From NCBI GenBank assembly GCA_021229015.1, contig CM037777.1, positions 24,981,222 to 25,045,221 on the forward strand: a DNA stretch of 64,000 nucleotides, in the 5' to 3' direction. Under the pieces are notes generated by a model, which saw only the letters and a program-made list of their open reading frames with translations, ran no database searches and was not told the DNA's origin. A program made the position numbers and the translations under genes. Positions 59,433 to 64,000 of this stretch are shown here, in pieces. Each line of letters starts with the position of its first letter. Position 1 is the first letter of the stretch. Source of the stretch: Solen grandis (Eukaryota; Mollusca; Bivalvia; Adapedonta; Solenidae).

Positions 59433-59440
59433 GTTTTTCG

Positions 59441-60899
59441 CTCTTTCGAGAGGTTTTACCATCGGCGGTTTTTTTGGTCTTTTCTCTTTTTTTTTTTTTT
59501 GGGGTCGCTGAAATAAGGTTCTTTTTTTAGCCCCCCACCCTTTGCGACGAAGTCATACCTAAGAAAAAAAAGGTAACGTATTTATGCTATTTAAAAAGAA
59601 ATTTTGAAGTTTAAATTAATTTTTAAATTTGTAATCTTTCTGTTTTACAGGTCCACCTCCCTCCCCCCTTGGGTGGTTGTTCCCCCGTGGCTTCATATAC
59701 AATTGGAGAACGGGGGGACCTTCCGGAAAAAGGGGTTTAGGGGAATGGTTTTTTTTGGGATTGTTTGGAAGCTGTGCACAAATAGACACATACCCGAAGT
59801 AATAACGGGAAGATTTACTAATAAAAAAAATTTTACTTCAAAAATTTCATTTTCCCAAAAATTATGGCCCCTTTTAAAAATAGAAATTAAAAAAGATTTT
59901 TTGGTTTAATTTTTATGTTGGTAGTTTACTTTAACTATCAAAACTATTCTTTGAATCTTTTAAAAAACCCATTTACCCTCAAAAATTGACTTTGTTTAAG
60001 AAAATAAACTCTTTTTGATTATTTAAGAATTTTTTGCCCTTTTTCTCTTAAAAAATCACAATTTGCTTGTCAAGTTTCCTAAACTATGGGCCAAATTTTT
60101 AAAACTTTATAGGAATGTTCCCTTGGGGGGGTCCCCCTTTTTAAAGTTGTTCTAAGAAATTTAAAATTTCCCTACCAAAAATTTTGGTAACCATGGCAAC
60201 TAAAAGGGGAAAAAAACTTTTAAAAAACTTTCGTCCCAAAAATGCTGATGATTTTAAAAAATATTTTTGCACGATTTTCCCTTTTGTCATCTCTCCAAAT
60301 GGGGAAAAAATATTTGGAGTGCGGGGAAAAAATGGGCCCAGGGCGAGCCAGTTTCCAATTGTATTTGTACAAATTTTGAAAAATTTCTCATACAAAATTT
60401 CTTATGGATTTCAAATTTTTTGGAACAGATTTCCTTGGGTCCTCCTACCAAGTTTTTAAAAATTTTTTTGGTCAAAAAAATTGCCAACTTAGGGGAAGCC
60501 ATTTTCCCTATATTAAAATGGGGACAATTTTTTAAAAATCTTTTCCCTAAAAGGGCAAATTGGATTTCATTTTTTTTTTTTGGCTCAGATGTTTCTTGGG
60601 GGACTTGCTACCAGATTGTAAAAAAAAAAATTGATCCACAAAAAACATGGTGCCAAGGGGGAGAGTCCATTTTCCTTAATTATTTAGTACAAATCTCTTG
60701 GTTTCAATTTTTTTTTAGCCAGATGTTTTTTTTGTCACTTTCAAGATTAAATTATTTTATCCATTGAAAAATACGGTGCAGGGGGGCCCAAATCATGTTT
60801 TTTGCTGTTTCTATTCCTCCCTTTCCTTTGTGGCCCTTGTTGGTCATTTGTTTTTTTTTTTTTGTCTGACTTTTCCAAAATATGGAGGATTTAAACAAA
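59441..60899. repeat. Noisy repeat-like stretch
   Basis: About 59830-60800 repeats 'TTTCCTTGGGTCC', 'TACCAAGTTTTTAAAAAT' and 'GCCATTTTCCCTATATTAAA' blocks with 165-180 bp spacing, similar to the core of the element at 49640. No ends could be fixed. 59441-59830 is featureless. Confidence 0.4.
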
Positions 60900-62450
60900 A
60901 TTTATAAAAGTTCACTAGCGAGCACAGATGGCATATTTTATGTTTTAGGTTGAAAATTTTTTTTCCCGAGTTTAGCCCTCTAAGAATTTTCTTGAGTTTT
61001 GTCCGCTTTTTCTCAAAAAAATGGTTGGGTTTTTAATCAAGCTAATGGGAAGTCCTACCCAAGCACAGATTGCATTGTACATTTTTACAGTTTATTTTTT
61101 CTTGATAAAGCCTTTTGATGGTTTTCTTGAGTTTCTTGTTGTTTTTTATTTCTCCAATGGTTGATGGTTTCAATCAAACTTCATAGAAAGTTTCACTAGT
61201 TAACACAGATGTGCATATTGTACAATTACTATGGTTGAATCATTTTTCTTTGAGTAATGGCTTTTAATGAATTTTCTTGGGCTTTCTTTGTCCTTGCTAT
61301 TACTCAATTACTACTGGATGGATTTTAGTCAAACTACATAGGAGTTTAACTAGCAAGCACAGAAGTGTATTTTTTAAATGTTGTTTGTTTGAGTGATGTT
61401 TCTCTGAGTTATGGCCTTTTTGAATTCCAATTTACCTACACTGGGCAGATTAGGCCCAGTACGTATAAGGTGCATCCTAAAAAAAAACAATTATTGTATG
61501 AATGCAGTTAAATCTTGTTTTGAAATTTTGTGCCATCGTACATTTTGACAGACTGGAAAGCTATCCTACGTCACCAGGCTAATATAAGGTGAACCGTTTT
61601 TTAACACATGACGTAAGATTACCGTTAGCCCGTTAATTAACAAGGGGTAGGATAAAGGTGACACATTTTCATAACTGACATTACTCAACCATGTCCTAAC
61701 ACTGGGGACCATTGTCTCTGTCAAATTCACCCAACAAAAATTATTACGTAACAATTGCACCTGTCAAGTTTCTCCTGTACATCATGATTCCCGTAAAATT
61801 AAACTTATTTGTTTTATTGAAAAATGGCTTCCTTTCAAGTTGTTTCAGTTTCACACAATCATTTTATCATGAAATATACCAGTAGGATAATAATAAGACA
61901 AAGCAATAATCTGGTTTTGTTTATCATGGTTTCATTTTAGACTTTGGGGGCATTATTATCGTATCATTGGCTTTCAGTATATCCATTTTCTGAGATCATA
62001 TACCAGTCTATTTCACTTCTCGATGATTGAAAAACAGAAACCTGAAAAGCTGTATATAAACATATAGGTACACCCCCTTTTTTAAACCTGAATTGTCTGG
62101 AAAATAAGTGCCCTAATCTGCTGGTGTATACGGTAAACTTTGTAGGTTTCACTAGAAATCACAAATATGCAAATTGTACAGTTATTATGGTTAAATTGTT
62201 TTTTTCTGAGTTATGAACCTTTGATGATTTTCTTGAGCTTTCTTTGTGCTATTTCTCAATTACTATAGGATGGATTTCACTGGAACTTCACAGGAAGTTT
62301 CACTTGGAAGTACAGGTGTACATATTGTACTGATGTTATGGTTGAATGATTTTTTGATTATGGCCCTTTCATGATTTTTTTCTACCAATCTTTGTCTGCG
62401 TTATTTCTCAATTACAAAAGGGAAAGGGGATTTCAATGATTACTATCTTC
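60900..62450 (+). repeat. Tandem repeat, unit about 143-153 bp, interrupted
   Basis: Units begin GTTTCACTAG..A.CACAGATG at about 60910, 61053, 61191 and 61344, resume at 62148 and 62298, and share 'GAGTTATGGCCTTT' and 'TTCTTGAGCTTTCTTTG'. The array is interrupted at about 61430-62143 by a separate element. Possibly the core of another HINE-like element. Confidence 0.65.
61426..62143. mobile_element. DNA-transposon-like insertion with short TIRs
   Basis: TTTACC..CACTGGGCAGATTAGGCC at the left is mirrored at the right by CCCTAATCTGCTGGTG...GGTAAA. It splits the surrounding tandem repeat and shows no coding capacity. It is about 700 bp and non-autonomous. Confidence 0.5.
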
Positions 62451-63600
62451 TTGATCTTATTTGTCTGCAGTTATGTACATAATTATGCTTCTAATATTGT
62501 CAAATGTTTTTTCAATAATTTATGCCCATTTGGAGAATGTTCTCCATGTGCCATTTCTCAGAGCAATGCTTCTCTTTCTACAATCTTCCCATTGTAAGCG
62601 AGTCACCACAAGGGGAATGGAATGTGGTACATTTTAGGTTGCTTGCATAGTTTCTGTTTGTCTTTGTCAATGTCATAGTATTCATTAGCTGTATCAAACT
62701 GCACTTTTTGGAGAGCAATTTTGTGGAAAGCAATGGGAAGAAGCATGTGTGTGTGGGTGGGGGGGGGGGGTATTCATCACCCTTTTGTTATAGCTCTAGT
62801 TGTATTCTAAATTACTTTATTTTACACCTTATTTCAATTACGAAGCATTGTTTACAAATAATTCAAAACAGGAGAATCAATTTGTTTTAACCACAGGCAT
62901 ATTTTTCTTTTTGAAACACAGTAAAACCCAAAAAGGGAAAATCATAATTTTTAAGTGTCTAGTTAAGTTAAAATTAAAACCCATGCTTACCATTTGACAT
63001 GCAAAAAAGAATCATTCAATTAAAACTATTAAACCCAAAACCTTTGTATGTCATCATCATCATCATCGTCATCATCATCATCATCATCATCATCATCAAT
63101 ATTCTCCAATATCTTTACAATAGAATACTCAAGATTAATCATTATGTAGTGAAGTGCAAGTTACTCCTAATTTTGGACATACCAATTTGCAGAAAATATT
63201 TTGCTTTCCAAAAATAAATAAGCCAGACAAAACTTTGAACATTTACTATCTGTCCATTCCTGCTGACCTTACTGAATCTTTTTGTACTTTCTTGCTTAAA
63301 AAAAGTGTAATTTTCAGGAGGCTATTTGTATACACTTCAGTATCCTAAATAGATGTAAATATGTATATTGCTGTTTTCTCCAACTAGATAGTATTGAAAA
63401 TTTATAAAAAATTACAAGATGCAATGTTGGTAAAGATCTTTATTTCTGTATCAAACTTTTTTCCACACTTTAAATTTTACACACACAAACCCCAACTTAA
63501 ATTGTAAGGATGGATGGGTTTATACTTGAATTAATTGTTTTGGGCTGAATGGTTTTAAACACATTTAGAGCCAGCCCTTTCCCCTTTATCTGTCAGTGGT
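62451..63600. other. No gene seen; G run and ATC microsatellite
   Basis: A 12-base G run lies at 62759-62770 and an (ATC)16-like microsatellite at 63051-63099 with one CGT interruption. Otherwise AT-rich. Confidence 0.6.
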
Positions 63601-64000
63601 CTATCCTTGCCTTTGACCTGTGATCTGACCCTGCCAAGTCCATCCTTGACTGGCCCGTAGTCTGATTTTGTCCCTCTTTATGTTAGTGGTGCATCATAGC
63701 CCAGGGCCTCATGAGCCTCTTATCTCACCTGATTCATGGTTCATAAATTGCCCATGATCTGTCTGTGGGTCTAACAATTATCCAACATTGCCCACTTACG
63801 ATCTGTCTGTGGTCTTACTATGTTAATTGGTTATCAGTTATCCATCATTGTCATGGTTGTATGTGGTCCTACCTTGTTAATGGTCTATCAGTTAACCACC
63901 CATTGTCCAAGTCTGTTTCATGGTCCCTTGGTTGACTATCCCCTGCCCATGGTCTGTCTGTGGTTTTTTACCATGTTCATTTCCCCTCAATTCCTATAGT
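63600..64000. repeat. Degenerate tandem repeat at right edge
   Basis: 'CATGGTCTGTCTGTGGTC' and 'TTAATGGTCTATCAGTTA' style blocks recur at about 63757, 63798, 63857, 63912 and 63950, each followed by TGTTAA-type text. The array runs off the window. Confidence 0.6.

Larger units (their letters stand above)
56690..59440 (+). mobile_element. DIRS-like retrotransposon pol region (frame-broken)
   Basis: Three successive domains are readable in shifting forward frames. The RT region is at about 56700-57300: a FFGFPKKEGGF box (56905-56925), 'HDYPSLTPEYLRFW' and APRIFTK-like text. The RNase H region is at about 57660-57980: FSDAS, ALRHFFPL, STDNTTVV. A tyrosine-recombinase segment is at about 59040-59400: DPDRLLCPVRAL, IKGGG. 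The order RT, RNase H, recombinase is diagnostic of DIRS-type elements. Frameshifts occur every 20-60 codons, many at homopolymers. No terminal repeats were identified. Confidence 0.8.

Overview
The window looks like genomic DNA of a bivalve mollusc. It is AT-rich and intron-rich, with GT-AG splice sites. It is packed with repeat types known from bivalve genomes: tRNA-derived SINEs, tandem-core 'pearl'/HINE-like elements, a TTAA-flanked MITE, a truncated non-LTR retrotransposon and a DIRS-like retrotransposon. The species cannot be fixed from the sequence alone.

The one gene I can assemble with confidence is the 3' part of a RHOBTB gene (Rho-related BTB-domain protein, + strand). Six coding exons at 6120-6311, 7148-8097, 8770-8888, 9891-10130, 10991-11139 and 16469-16664 splice in frame into 614 codons. 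They cover the second half of the GTPase domain, both BTB domains and the C-terminal region. The P-loop/switch exons must lie upstream of base 1. A likely alternative last exon (22758-22935) starts in the same splice phase with the same Tyr codon and would give a different C-terminal tail.

Layout. 1-400: minisatellite. 401-6119: upstream intron with a HINE-like element, two SINEs and a 184-bp palindrome. 6120-16664: RHOBTB, its last 5.3-kb intron filled by HINE-like elements, one nested in another. 16665-24196: downstream/3' region with two MITEs and the alternative exon. 24197-41714: intergenic, with a second HINE-like copy carrying a SINE with a perfect 11-bp target duplication, more MITEs and SINEs, a LINE fragment and a 21-unit 42-bp minisatellite. 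41715-41814: a 100-N scaffold gap.

After the gap, to about 61 kb, the text looks like poorly polished sequence. A MITE copy whose relatives are nearly identical carries many 1-2 base losses, homopolymers are inflated, and reading frames break every few dozen codons. This stretch holds degenerate HINE-like elements, a GC-rich broken exon candidate (44872-45053) and a GC-rich DIRS-like element (about 54.1-59.4 kb) with recognisable RT, RNase H and tyrosine-recombinase segments. The last 3 kb are tandem repeats and microsatellites.

The most interesting structure outside the gene is a shared architecture in four otherwise unrelated repeat families: T-run, subterminal inverted repeat, about 158-169 bp tandem core, subterminal inverted repeat, and a TCTTGTT end. 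One nested insertion supplies its own empty site and shows no target-site duplication.
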